A DNA stretch of 14,382 nt from Chloroflexota bacterium. Lineage in GTDB: Bacteria > Chloroflexota > Limnocylindria > Limnocylindrales > CSP1-4. The stretch covers positions 1 through 14,382 of the forward strand of contig JAGDMV010000020.1 in assembly GCA_017860675.1 (NCBI GenBank), read 5' to 3'. Shown piece after piece: positions 1 through 6,861 of the stretch (positions are counted from its first letter, which is position 1; every line of letters begins with the position of its first letter). Below the pieces are notes generated by a model. It saw only the letters and a list, made by a program, of their open reading frames with translations. It was not told where the DNA came from and did no database searches. The position numbers and the translations under genes are program-made.

Positions 1-594
1 CCGGGGCCGTGTCTCCGGCAACCGCAGCGCGTACAGCGTGCCGGCCAGCGCGATGGCGGCGGCAACCACCGCGAACGCCACCCGGTACGCACCGGCGAAG
101 AGGAAGGGGGCCGCCACCAGCGGCCCCAGGAACCAGCCCAGGCCCAGCGCCTGATAGACCAGCCCGTATGCCTGGCCCCGTCGTTCGGCCGGCACCGCGT
201 CGGCCACCACCGCCGCGTTGACCGTGTGGACGGAGGCGACGGCGAAGCCCGCTACCAGAGCTGCCCCGACGAGCACCGCCAGCGAAGGGGCGGCGGCCAT
301 CACCGCGACCGCGGAGGCGTAGCCCAGGACCGCCGTCACCAGCACCCAGCGGCGCCCGACCCGGTCGGCGACCACGCCAGCAATCGGAGCGGCCGGGATC
401 CCGGCCGCGAAGTAGGCCGAGCCTACGACGCCGGCGGTCGCCACGTCTGCCCCGAAAGCGCTCGTGGCGTAGAGGGAGAGGAACGGGAAGACGACGCCGG
501 TCCCGGTGGCCAGCAGCGCCTGCCCCACGATCAGCAGCGGGACCGGCCAGGGGTACCCGATCAGGCGGCCCCGGAGCCGGCCGAGGGCCATCAT
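1..594 (-). CDS. MFS transporter, N-terminal part (runs off the window)
   Basis: This is the N-terminal 198 residues of a major facilitator superfamily permease of the drug/sugar exporter type; the rest lies beyond base 1. About six hydrophobic helices can be read. The loop after the second helix carries the MFS motif A (GVVADRVGRR, residues 73-82), which is diagnostic for the superfamily. The next helices are rich in Ala, Val and Gly, and a Tyr/Gln-Gly-Tyr stretch follows the fourth. The first possible start is ATG at 594, with a second ATG directly after it. An in-frame TGA, which is the stop of the S51 gene, lies nine codons upstream, so the protein cannot start earlier. The gap to the S51 gene is 24 bp, so the two are probably co-transcribed. 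The substrate cannot be told from the sequence. Confidence 0.9.
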   Translation of the reverse strand, partial: MMALGRLRGRLIGYPWPVPLLIVGQALLATGTGVVFPFLSLYATSAFGADVATAGVVGSAYFAAGIPAAPIAGVVADRVGRRWVLVTAVLGYASAVAVMAAAPSLAVLVGAALVAGFAVASVHTVNAAVVADAVPAERRGQAYGLVYQALGLGWFLGPLVAAPFLFAGAYRVAFAVVAAAIALAGTLYALRLPETRPR

Positions 595-618
595 CGCCCG
601 CTGCTTCCGGCGATCGCG

Positions 619-1329
619 TCAGAGCCGGAAGGTGTCGCCGGTCCGGATCCGCTCCCGGCGGCGGCCGCGCCACACGGTGACCCGACCGGAACCCAGCACC
701 TGCCAGCTGCCGCCGTGGCTCACGGCGGCGGTGTCCTCGTCGATCCCCAGCACGACGATCCCCCGCGGGCTGCGGAGCGCCACCATGGCCGAGAGCGGCT
801 CGGGGAAGCGATCGTAGTGCGGGATCACGGCGGCGCCGGGCACGAGCGCCAGCGCGTCGCGCCAGCGGACGAGGACCGGAAACGCCGATCGCCGCCCGAC
901 GAGGACGTGCCGGCTGGCGAGCACCATCGCCCCGGCCGAGCTGCCCGCGATCACGGCGCCGCGCTCGTGGGCGGCGCGGATCGCCCTCGAGACCTCGGTG
1001 CCGAGCAAGGCCCTGGCCAGGTGCTCGGGCTTCCCTCCCGACAGGTAGACGAGATCGGCCTCGCCGATCGCCTGGGCGCAGGCGGGGTCGTCGGCGGTGG
1101 CCCGGTCGCACACGGGCGCCGTCTCGACTTCCGCGCCGAGGCGGGCGAAGTGCTCCTCGCCCATCGCCGCCCAGCGCTCGAACACCGACCTGCCGTCCGG
1201 CCACGAGGCGGTCGGCAGGATGACCACCCTGGGCCGCGACCGGCCGGTCGCGCCGAGCAGCGCGCGATCGACCACCTCCATGGCCGGCAGGAACTCTCCC
1301 GCCCCCACCAGGGCCACCGGACCGCTCAC
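619..1329 (-). CDS. Peptidase S51 / cyanophycinase-like hydrolase
   Basis: This 236-residue protein belongs to the S51 family (dipeptidase E, cyanophycinase), a class I glutamine-amidotransferase-like fold with a serine nucleophile. The nucleophile elbow GSSAGA is at 129-134 with Ser131. The preceding YLSGG at 95-99 matches the conserved strand-loop before it. His171 in PHYDRF and Glu198 in GIDED fit the remaining catalytic positions of the family. The length is close to peptidase E and shorter than cyanophycinases. The start is GTG at 1329, which lies six bases after a TAGACT -10-like hexamer, so the mRNA may be leaderless. An MFS exporter gene follows 24 bp downstream. Hydrolysis of Asp-containing dipeptides or cyanophycin is known for relatives; the true substrate is unknown. 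The family call is firm, the specificity is not. Confidence 0.9.
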   Translation of the reverse strand: MSGPVALVGAGEFLPAMEVVDRALLGATGRSRPRVVILPTASWPDGRSVFERWAAMGEEHFARLGAEVETAPVCDRATADDPACAQAIGEADLVYLSGGKPEHLARALLGTEVSRAIRAAHERGAVIAGSSAGAMVLASRHVLVGRRSAFPVLVRWRDALALVPGAAVIPHYDRFPEPLSAMVALRSPRGIVVLGIDEDTAAVSHGGSWQVLGSGRVTVWRGRRRERIRTGDTFRL

Positions 1330-1335
1330 GCAGGC

Positions 1336-1341
1336 AGTCTA
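1336..1341 (-). promoter_or_regulatory. -10 element of the S51/MFS unit, possibly leaderless
   Basis: On the minus strand the hexamer TAGACT ends six bases before the GTG start of the S51 gene. That places the expected transcription start on or next to the start codon. No Shine-Dalgarno sequence lies in front of the GTG. No convincing -35 hexamer is visible at 16-18 bp spacing. Confidence 0.45.
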
Positions 1342-1403
1342 GCGCGGCCGACCGGAAGCCTCCCGCGCGGTGGCGGACGGCTGGTCCCAGCCGGCAGACT
1401 GGC

Positions 1404-1808
1404 TCAGGCGGCGGCCCGGGCGGCCGACCACTCCTTGTAGGTGCCCCAGAACATCAGCGCCCCGCCGATTGCGTAGAGGATCGGCGCGATGATCCAGGTG
1501 AAGGTGAAGCCGGCCCAGCCCAGCCACTGGACGACGAACAGCAGGTTCACCAGGGCGGCGATCCCCATGAGCGCCCCGATGGCCAAGGCGATGACCGGGA
1601 TCGGCGCCGGCCAGTTGATCGTCGAGTTCGTGTACCTGAGGTAGTAGAGGACGGGCAGCGCGATCGCCGCCAGGAGACCCAGCAGCCCTCCGGCGCCGAA
1701 GCTCCCGGCGCTATACAGGCCGACGCCGAGCAGAAACGCCAGGAGCACCAGCCCCGATCCGTACGTCGCCAGCTTCTCGTTGGCGCTGAACTTGGCCCAG
1801 ACCTGCAC
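1404..1808 (-). CDS. Small integral membrane protein, four predicted helices
   Basis: I do not recognise the family. The 134-residue protein is almost entirely hydrophobic. Four membrane segments can be read at about residues 15-32, 38-56, 68-91 and 96-121. A short polar N-terminus (VWAKFSANEKL) precedes them, and the tail ends in Glu-Trp-Ser-Ala-Ala-Arg followed by alanines. A Tyr-Tyr-Leu-Arg-Tyr stretch sits between helices 2 and 3. The start is GTG at 1808, with GGGAGG about ten bases upstream; the spacing is long but usable. It lies between the vWA gene and the S51 gene on the same strand, with gaps of 261 and 74 bp, so it is probably its own transcription unit. No catalytic motif is visible and I propose no function. 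Confidence 0.75.
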   Translation of the reverse strand: MQVWAKFSANEKLATYGSGLVLLAFLLGVGLYSAGSFGAGGLLGLLAAIALPVLYYLRYTNSTINWPAPIPVIALAIGALMGIAALVNLLFVVQWLGWAGFTFTWIIAPILYAIGGALMFWGTYKEWSAARAAA

Positions 1809-1936
1809 CGTACCCGTGCCTCCCTTCCCTGCCCCGGCGGCACCGCCACCGGGCGCTCACGGCACCGAGCACCACACGGCTCCCGGACCGTCGGCAGAGA
1901 CTAGCGCGCCCGGATGGCACCGGCTAGTGGTTCCAA

Positions 1937-1965
1937 CGGCCGATCCGCCCCGGGACAATCGGCCG
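1937..1965. repeat. Perfect 8-bp inverted repeat between the vWA and membrane-protein genes
   Basis: CGGCCGAT (1937-1944) and ATCGGCCG (1958-1965) are perfect inverted arms around a 13-base loop. They sit in the 261-bp gap after the vWA stop codon. They could form a terminator hairpin for the MerR-vWA operon, although there is no U tract, or an operator for the membrane-protein gene. I see no gene in this gap. Confidence 0.4.
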
Positions 1966-2069
1966 CGCCGCCACGCCGCGAGGCGCGAGCTCGCCGAGCA
2001 GACGACGGCGGGCGAAGCCGCCCCGACGGCGACCCGGCGGAGCGGCCACACGGCTTCTCGCCGACGCGG

Positions 2070-3344
2070 CTAGGCTCGGTCGTCCGGATCGGACCTGCGG
2101 GCGCGCCCGAGAACGTCGCGCGAGGCCAAGACCCTGTACGAGGCGGCGTGGACGGCCTTGCGCGTCGGCTCGGCCATCGGCACGGAGAACTCGACGGCCG
2201 CCTCGCGATCGAGCGCATCGGCCAGCTCCAGCAGCTGAGGGTCGTCTCCGGCGTAGCCGCGGATCTTGCGGGCGACGTCGCGGAGCAGGCGGCTCGCCCC
2301 GGCGAGGTCGCCCCCTCGGTTGAGACGCACCGCCTCCTGGCGTGCCCGGGCGGCATGATTCGAGGCGACGATCCGGTCGAGGGCGCGGTCGCGCGGCTGG
2401 GCGTCGTTGGTCCGGTGGTCCGCGTAGGTCCAGCCGGCCACGCCAGGCGCGCCCGCGAGCGCCCCGTCGGCGTCGGTGGCGCTCACCCGGACCGGCATCT
2501 CGTCGCCGTCGCTCCCGTGCGGGAAGTTGAGGGCGAGAAGCACGTCCAGCTCCTGGCGCGACACGAGATCGCCGAGCTCCACCGCCCAGCAGTCACCGGA
2601 GCGCAGGAGGGGCCGCGGGCCGATGACCCGGGCATCGACCCCGGGCGGCAGCAGGATCTGGAGGCGGGCCGCCCGGGCAACGACGTCCAGCGCCTCCCCG
2701 AGCTCGCTGGCGATCAGGTCGGGGATCTGGGCGGGCCGCTCGATGTAGTAGAAATGGCCGCCGCCGGCGCTCGCCATCCCCTGCAGGAGCGCCTCGTCGA
2801 AGTCGGCCCCCACCCCGAAGGTGGACGTCGCCACGCCCCGCCGGCGCAGCTCGCCCGCGTGATGCTCGAGCTCGGCCGGGTCGGTGATGCCGACGTTGGC
2901 CAGACCGTCGGTCAGCAGCAGGGCGCGGGCGACGCGCTCGTCGCCCTGGCCGAGGGCGACCTGCTCGCAGCCGGCAAGCCAGCCGCCGGCCAGGTTGGTC
3001 GTGCCCCTGGCATCGATCGCGCCCAAGCGTTCGCGGGCCCGGTCCTTCGCCTCCCGGGCGGCCGGGGCGAGCCCGGCGACGACGTCGATCTGGTCGTCGT
3101 AGACGACGACGGCGAAGCGGTCGCGATCATCGATCGCGCTCAGCGCCCGGTCGACCGCCTGCTTCGCCAGCCCGATCTTGAGCCCGGCCATCGAGCCGGA
3201 GCGGTCAAGCACGAGGGCGACGGTGATCGGCAGGCGCTCTGCCCGGCGATCGCCGGCAGGCGCGACCACGCGGACGAGCAGGTGCCTGGTGCTCCGGCTG
3301 GCAGAGCGGATGTAATGGCGATCCTGGCGGATCTCGAGCGTCAT
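2070..3344 (-). CDS. von Willebrand factor type A (vWA) domain protein
   Basis: This 424-residue protein has an N-terminal beta-rich region (1-38), a vWA domain (about 40-215) and a C-terminal region of a further 200 residues. The metal-ion-dependent adhesion site is complete: DRSGSM at 47-52 (Asp47, Ser49, Ser51), Thr115 in RGTTNLAGG, and Asp146 in LLTDG. There is no signal peptide or membrane segment, so it should be cytoplasmic. The C-terminal part includes a stretch rich in Arg, Ala and Leu (about 320-385). The ATG at 3344 is chosen because AGGAGG lies seven bases before it and the ATG overlaps the MerR stop as ATGA. Reading upstream in the same frame gives only the shadow of MerR. The coupling suggests the two act together, for instance with the vWA protein produced on the regulator's signal. 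Its partner or ligand is unknown. Confidence 0.92.
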   Translation of the reverse strand: MTLEIRQDRHYIRSASRSTRHLLVRVVAPAGDRRAERLPITVALVLDRSGSMAGLKIGLAKQAVDRALSAIDDRDRFAVVVYDDQIDVVAGLAPAAREAKDRARERLGAIDARGTTNLAGGWLAGCEQVALGQGDERVARALLLTDGLANVGITDPAELEHHAGELRRRGVATSTFGVGADFDEALLQGMASAGGGHFYYIERPAQIPDLIASELGEALDVVARAARLQILLPPGVDARVIGPRPLLRSGDCWAVELGDLVSRQELDVLLALNFPHGSDGDEMPVRVSATDADGALAGAPGVAGWTYADHRTNDAQPRDRALDRIVASNHAARARQEAVRLNRGGDLAGASRLLRDVARKIRGYAGDDPQLLELADALDREAAVEFSVPMAEPTRKAVHAASYRVLASRDVLGRARRSDPDDRA

Positions 3345-3940
3345 GGCTGTTCCTCCTCGAGGAGCCGGCGGGCCTCGTCGAGGAGGCGGGCGACGGCGCG
3401 GTTCTGGCTGCGGGTGAGCGGGCGACGGACATGCAGCTCGACGTCCGGCGAGATGACGATGCGTTCCCACTGGGACCGCTCGGGAGGCGGCGTGAGCGAC
3501 CCGTCGGCCGACCACCACTGCGGCCCAGAGGAGTCCACCAGCAACCGCCGCTCGATCGCGGGCGCGGGCAGTGCGACGGCAGCCGCCGGGGGTGGCACGG
3601 CCGAGCGGCCGCTCGCCGCGACCCCCCTCCGGGCAAGCACGCCGCGGACGTAGTCGAGGGCCGAGTCCGGGGGTGGCCCGGCCGGCCCCCCGGCCAGGGC
3701 GATCGCCTCGTCATCGTCGAGTGCAGCGAGCCGGCGACGGATCTCGGCGAGCGGCAGATGCTCGCGCTGGAGGCGCCGGATCAGCCGCAGCCGGGCGAGA
3801 TGGCCCTCGCCGTAGCGGGCGCCCGGCCCGCTCGTGCCCGGCGACCGCAGCAGGCCCTCCGCCACGTAGTAGCGAACGGTCCTCGGCGTGACGCCGGCCA
3901 GGTCGCACAGGTCGGCGAGGGTGTAGCTGACATCGCTCAT
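3341..3940 (-). CDS. MerR family transcriptional regulator
   Basis: This 199-residue protein has a MerR winged-helix domain at about residues 5-75, with the signature TPRTVRYYVAEGLL and the wing ARYGEGHLARL. A Pro/Ala/Gly-rich linker (about 84-130) follows. The C-terminal domain ends in a Trp-Glu-Arg-Ile segment, a VELHVRRPL motif and a Glu/Arg-rich helix. The only cysteine (Cys12) is inside the DNA-binding domain, so it is not a metal or redox sensor of the MerR/SoxR kind; an unknown ligand or protein partner is more likely. The gene overlaps the vWA gene by four bases and is first in the operon. Its promoter contains an inverted repeat between -35 and -10, which is where MerR proteins typically bind, so autoregulation is likely. 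The ATG lies at the predicted transcription start. Confidence 0.93.
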   Translation of the reverse strand: MSDVSYTLADLCDLAGVTPRTVRYYVAEGLLRSPGTSGPGARYGEGHLARLRLIRRLQREHLPLAEIRRRLAALDDDEAIALAGGPAGPPPDSALDYVRGVLARRGVAASGRSAVPPPAAAVALPAPAIERRLLVDSSGPQWWSADGSLTPPPERSQWERIVISPDVELHVRRPLTRSQNRAVARLLDEARRLLEEEQP

Positions 3941-3946
3941 CGGCCG

Positions 3947-3975
3947 ATTATGACAGTAGCACGCGCGACTGTCAA
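3947..3975 (-). promoter_or_regulatory. Sigma-70 type promoter of the MerR-vWA operon
   Basis: On the minus strand the -35 is TTGACA (3970-3975) and the -10 is CATAAT (3947-3952), separated by exactly 17 bp. This is 11 of 12 consensus bases. Only six bases separate the -10 from the ATG at 3940, so transcription should begin at or beside the A of the start codon and give a leaderless mRNA. No Shine-Dalgarno sequence is present. Confidence 0.8.
3951..3974. promoter_or_regulatory. Putative MerR operator: perfect 7-bp inverted repeat in the promoter
   Basis: TGACAGT (3951-3957) and ACTGTCA (3968-3974) are perfect inverted arms ten bases apart. One arm overlaps the -35 and the other reaches the -10, so the pair spans the spacer of the MerR promoter. 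Family members bind dyads in this position and twist the DNA. Binding by this particular MerR is an inference from position and symmetry. Confidence 0.65.
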
Positions 3976-4094
3976 GATAGCAGACGGAAACCGAGGGCAG
4001 CTGTCGGACGGCCGCCCGCTCCAGCCGACGCGGTCTCCCGCTCGCCCGTTTGGGCGGACCGCGACCGGTCGGGACATCCCCGCGAGGTTGGAGG

Positions 4095-4100
4095 TACCCT
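4095..4100 (+). promoter_or_regulatory. Possible -10 element of the GT87-like gene
   Basis: TACCCT ends seven bases before the GTG start at 4108. GGGACA at 4071-4076, 18 bp upstream, is a poor -35. A GGAGGT at 4090-4095 overlaps the hexamer and lies 12 bases from the GTG. That is far for a ribosome binding site, so leaderless initiation is an alternative. The rest of the gap 3976-4094 holds a 10-bp palindrome (CGACCGGTCG, 4062-4071) and nothing else I can name. Confidence 0.3.
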
Positions 4101-4107
4101 AGGCATC

Positions 4108-5088
4108 GTGCAGCGCGAACCAGCGTTCGAGGTGCGCCGGCTGCTGTCCGGCACGATGTCGCGCCTGGACACGCGCCACCTGCGTGGCCGGGCAGGGCGA
4201 GCCTACCGGGCCGCGTCGGCCCGGATGGCCTCGCTCGACCCAGTCGAGGTGCGGGACCGGGCGGCGATCCTGGGCGTGGTCGTCGTTGCCGCCTTCGGGA
4301 CCATGTGCCATCCCTGGCTGGGCTACGACGCCCACGCCTATTGGGCCGTGGACCCGGCCGCCCCCTACGCCTTCGATTACACGCCGGACCAGTACGGCGC
4401 GTTTCGCTACAGCCCGGCGGCCGCCCAGCTCTTCGGGCTGTTCCGCTTCCTGCCGTGGCCGGTGTTCGCCCTCGTCTGGTTCGCGTTCCTCTCGGTCCTG
4501 CTCGTCTGGCTGGCGCGCGGCTGGACGTTGGCGGTCCTCGCCTTCCCGGTCGTCGCCTTCGATATCTACCTCGGGAACATCGAGGTCCTGATGGCGGCGG
4601 CGATGGTGATCGGCTTCCGCTATCCGGCAGCCTGGGCGGTCGTGCTGCTGACGAAGGTGACGCCCGGGGTCGGCCTCGTCTGGTTCGTCACCCGCCGCGA
4701 GTGGCGGAACCTGGCCATCGCCCTTGGGACGACGGCCGTCATCGTGGCGGCGTCGTTCGTCGTCGCCCCGAACCTGTGGTTCGAGTGGCCCCAGGCGATC
4801 ATGGCCGTGAGGGACCGGCCCAGCACGCTGAACGTCATCATCCGGATCGCAGCCGCCGTGCTGCTCGTGCACTGGGGCGCCCGCACCGACCGCCGCTGGA
4901 CCGTCGTGGTGGCAGGCACGCTGGCGATCGGCTGGCTCGACATCAAGACGGCCGCGCTGCTGGTCGGCCTGGCGGCGTTCCTGCCGCCGCTCGAGCGCGG
5001 CGCCGCCCGGTCGATGCTGCCGGGCTGGCTCCGGGCCGGCGCCCCCAGCCGGACCGGCGCGCTGGGCCGGACCCGCGCCGCCGACTGA
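4108..5088 (+). CDS. GT87-like (DUF2029) polyprenyl-phosphate-dependent membrane mannosyltransferase
   Basis: This 326-residue membrane protein has a basic cytoplasmic N-terminus (1-50) followed by about eight hydrophobic segments. After the first helix comes GYDAHAYW with Asp74, in the position of the acidic catalytic residue of GT-C enzymes. The first large loop contains FRYSPAAAQLF (99-109). A GNIEVLMAA stretch (156-164) and the LLTKVTPGVGLVW stretch (180-192) are typical of GT87 proteins such as the actinobacterial mannosyltransferases that use polyprenyl-phosphomannose. At 326 residues it is shorter than most GT87 members (around 400). The start is GTG at 4108; ATG at 4156 is an alternative that would remove 16 residues before the first helix. 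The donor and acceptor are not deducible. A role in cell-envelope glycan or glycolipid synthesis is inferred from the family. Confidence 0.82.
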   Translation: MQREPAFEVRRLLSGTMSRLDTRHLRGRAGRAYRAASARMASLDPVEVRDRAAILGVVVVAAFGTMCHPWLGYDAHAYWAVDPAAPYAFDYTPDQYGAFRYSPAAAQLFGLFRFLPWPVFALVWFAFLSVLLVWLARGWTLAVLAFPVVAFDIYLGNIEVLMAAAMVIGFRYPAAWAVVLLTKVTPGVGLVWFVTRREWRNLAIALGTTAVIVAASFVVAPNLWFEWPQAIMAVRDRPSTLNVIIRIAAAVLLVHWGARTDRRWTVVVAGTLAIGWLDIKTAALLVGLAAFLPPLERGAARSMLPGWLRAGAPSRTGALGRTRAAD

Positions 5089-5105
5089 GGCCGGGCCGTC
5101 CAACG

Positions 5106-5157
5106 CTGATCGTGCCGGCCGGCCCTTGCGCCGGCTCGCTCCGCGCGCCACGATCAG
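5106..5157. repeat. 52-base inverted-repeat element between the GT87-like gene and the 61-aa gene
   Basis: CTGATCGTG (5106-5114) and CACGATCAG (5149-5157) are perfect 9-bp inverted arms. Inside the 34-base loop, two GCCGGC copies (5114-5119 and 5130-5135) can form a nested hairpin. The element starts 17 bases after the GT87-like stop codon and ends just before the ribosome binding site of the next gene. It may be a terminator/attenuator, an operator or a REP-type repeat. Confidence 0.5.
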
Positions 5158-5171
5158 GGTGGAGGTGCCCC

Positions 5172-5357
5172 ATGCCGAACGAGACCGTCGTTCGACCCGT
5201 CGACCTGAAGCTGGCACGTTCCGAGGTCGAGATCGTGCGGACCGCTCTGCGCCATCTGCTCGCCTCGGAGGACGATCCGGAGACGATCGAGGAGGTCAAG
5301 GCGCTCCTGGCTCGCCTGCCGCGTCCCGGCGACGACGAGAGCGCGACGCCCCGCTAG
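5172..5357 (+). CDS. 61-residue hypothetical protein
   Basis: I do not recognise this family. The start is well supported: GGAGGT at 5161-5166 sits five bases before the ATG. The protein is charged and without cysteines or hydrophobic segments. Residues 8-30 (VDLKLARSEVEIVRTALRHL and onward) and 39-50 (a Glu/Lys/Leu-rich stretch) look like two amphipathic helices separated by an acidic turn (SEDDPET), followed by a disordered Arg/Pro/Asp tail. This resembles small helical-hairpin proteins, but nothing more specific can be claimed. It follows the GT87-like gene by 83 bp, across the inverted-repeat element, and ends just before a strong hairpin terminator. Confidence 0.75.
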   Translation: MPNETVVRPVDLKLARSEVEIVRTALRHLLASEDDPETIEEVKALLARLPRPGDDESATPR

Positions 5358-5369
5358 GCCGGATGCAGA

Positions 5370-5397
5370 ACGGCCCCGGGTGGGCACCCGGGGCCGT
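5370..5397. terminator. Bidirectional hairpin terminator between convergent genes
   Basis: A perfect 13-bp stem (5370-5382 with 5385-5397, ACGGCCCCGGGTG and its complement) has a minimal GG centre. It lies between the stop of the 61-aa gene (plus) and the stop of the zinc-ribbon gene (minus), where a shared terminator is expected. There is no T tract, as is common at very high GC. Confidence 0.75.
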
Positions 5398-5435
5398 CGA
5401 GGCGTCCGAGGGCGGTCGGCCCGCCCCACCTCCCC

Positions 5436-5792
5436 TCAGCCGCGGCGGGCAGAGAAGCAGTCGCTGCAGTAGACCGGCTTGCCGCTCGTGGGCCGGAACG
5501 GGACCTGGGCCTCGCGACCGCAGGACGAGCAGGTGGCGGTGAACATCTCGCGGGGGCCGCGCGAGCTCCCGCCGTATCCGCCCGTGCTGTACGTGCCGCC
5601 ACCGGAGTAACCGCCGCCCCGGTTGCCGTAGCCGACCCCCGAGTCGCCCCGGGCAGCCTTCCGGCTGGCCCGGCACGACGGGCACCGGCGCGGCTCGCTG
5701 AACTGGCGCGTGGCGTAGAACTCCTGGTCACGCGCCGTGAAGACGAACTCCTGACCGCAATCGATGCAGGTCAGCACCTTGTCCGCGTACAA
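5436..5792 (-). CDS. Two-part zinc-ribbon protein (zf-trcl plus CxxC-x17-CxxC)
   Basis: This 118-residue protein has two zinc-binding modules. The N-terminal one has Cys9/Cys12 (LTCIDCGQEF) and Cys37/Cys40 (RRCPSC) with the DQEFYATRQF stretch typical of the zf-trcl zinc ribbon. The C-terminal one has Cys88/Cys91 and Cys109/Cys112, separated by exactly 17 residues, matching the described CxxC-x17-CxxC domain. Between them lies a low-complexity linker (about 49-80) rich in Gly, Tyr, Ser and Arg, which looks disordered. The start is TTG at 5792: AGGAG lies nine bases upstream and the family usually begins a few residues before ADK. It is a soluble protein, probably binding nucleic acid or protein, but its role is undetermined. 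It is convergent with the 61-aa gene. Confidence 0.88.
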   Translation of the reverse strand: MYADKVLTCIDCGQEFVFTARDQEFYATRQFSEPRRCPSCRASRKAARGDSGVGYGNRGGGYSGGGTYSTGGYGGSSRGPREMFTATCSSCGREAQVPFRPTSGKPVYCSDCFSARRG

Positions 5793-5949
5793 AGAAACCC
5801 GCTCCTGTCTCGCCGGCGCCTGCGACCCTGTTCCTGCGCTCGCGGGGGACCGTGAGAGGGAGCGATCGTGTGCCGTGCGTCTCTGCCCCGCCCGTGCGGG
5901 GTTGCCGCCCGATCCTAGCCGATCCGCATGGGAATGGGAAGATGCCTGC

Positions 5950-6861
5950 GTGACTGTTCGAGGAGGAACGCTCCTGCGCCGTCGCCTGCTGACGATCGCT
6001 GCGGCGATCGTCGCCGGCCTGCTGCTTGCGGCCGTGCTCCACGCCGCCGGGCTGTCCCGGCTCGTTCACGAGCTCGTCACGCGGTCGGTGGCCCCCTACG
6101 AGGCGAGGGGAATGCTCGTCGCGGCGGGGGAAGGCCGCCGCCTCTATCTCGACTGCCGGGGATCAGGCTCGCCGACCGTCGTCCTGGAGGGGGGCCTGGG
6201 GGAGAACGCCGGAAGCTGGGGTGCCGTCCTCGAGGATGCCTCCAGGGTCACCCGGACCTGCGCCTACGACCGGGCCAACCGGGGCCGGTCCGGCGCCCGC
6301 GACCGGCACACCCTGGTCGACGCGATCGCCGACCTGCGGGCGGCCCTGGTCGCTGCCGGCGAGGCGCCGCCGTTCGTGATCGTCGGCCACTCGCTCGGGG
6401 ATACCTACGCCCGCGTCTTCGCCGGCCGTTTCCCGGGCGATGTCGCCGGACTCGTGCTCGTGGAAGGCTTTGCCCCTGATCGCTTTCGGCGGCTCATCGC
6501 GGCGGCTCCTCCCGAGCTCGCGGCCCGCTGGCAGGCAAACCTCGACACGAACGTCCGCTCGGTCGAGGCGGTCGAGCACCTCGACTGGGCGGCATCCGAG
6601 GACCAGCTCGAGGCGGTCGATCTCGCCGGCCTGCCGGTCGAGGTGATCGTCGCCCGCCAGCCGTTCGCGACCGACACTCACATCCCCAGCGACGTGCGAG
6701 GTCCGCTGGAGGCGATCTGGCGTGCCGGGCTCGCCGACTACTCGCGTCGAACACGGGTCCAGGTGCTCGACGGCGTTGGGCACCAGGTCCAGCTCGAGCA
6801 ACCCTCGTCGATCGTGGCTGCGATCGAGCGGCTGGTGGCGGCTCACCGGGCCGGGGGCTGA
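5950..6861 (+). CDS. Membrane-anchored alpha/beta hydrolase
   Basis: The protein has 303 residues if it starts at GTG 5950. An Arg-rich N-terminus is followed by a single hydrophobic helix (about 14-34, LLTIAAAIVAGLLLAAVLHA), a signal anchor that would place the enzyme outside the membrane. The alpha/beta-hydrolase core follows: oxyanion strand LEGGLGENAG (79-88), nucleophile elbow GHSLGD (146-151) with Ser148, and the catalytic His278 in DGVGHQVQLEQP. A cap region is rich in Ala, Glu and Asp. The frame remains open upstream to 5764, but that part is antisense to the zinc-ribbon gene. GTG 5950 with GGGAAG seven bases before it and the membrane helix directly after is the best start. The substrate is unknown; esterase or haloperoxidase-like activities occur in related proteins. 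Confidence 0.88.
   Translation: MTVRGGTLLRRRLLTIAAAIVAGLLLAAVLHAAGLSRLVHELVTRSVAPYEARGMLVAAGEGRRLYLDCRGSGSPTVVLEGGLGENAGSWGAVLEDASRVTRTCAYDRANRGRSGARDRHTLVDAIADLRAALVAAGEAPPFVIVGHSLGDTYARVFAGRFPGDVAGLVLVEGFAPDRFRRLIAAAPPELAARWQANLDTNVRSVEAVEHLDWAASEDQLEAVDLAGLPVEVIVARQPFATDTHIPSDVRGPLEAIWRAGLADYSRRTRVQVLDGVGHQVQLEQPSSIVAAIERLVAAHRAGG

Noticed and set aside
226..1440. Plus-strand open frame of 404 codons
   Set aside because: It is opposite the MFS and S51 genes, and its translation is low-complexity Arg/Gly/Pro/His-rich.
1914..3653. Plus-strand open frame of 579 codons
   Set aside because: It is antisense to the vWA and MerR genes, which show MIDAS and helix-turn-helix motifs. Its own translation is Arg/Gly/Pro-rich without any motif, as expected from high-GC shadow frames.
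3941..3948. CGGCCGAT shared with the dyad arm at 1937-1944, suggesting a common operator
   Set aside because: The match is a single 8-mer, the second arm is missing at 3941, and GATCGG-type words are frequent throughout this window.
3976..4107. Search for a tRNA or riboswitch in the gap before the GT87-like gene
   Set aside because: Only a 5-bp hairpin (4043-4056) and a 10-bp palindrome were found; no cloverleaf or known aptamer pattern.
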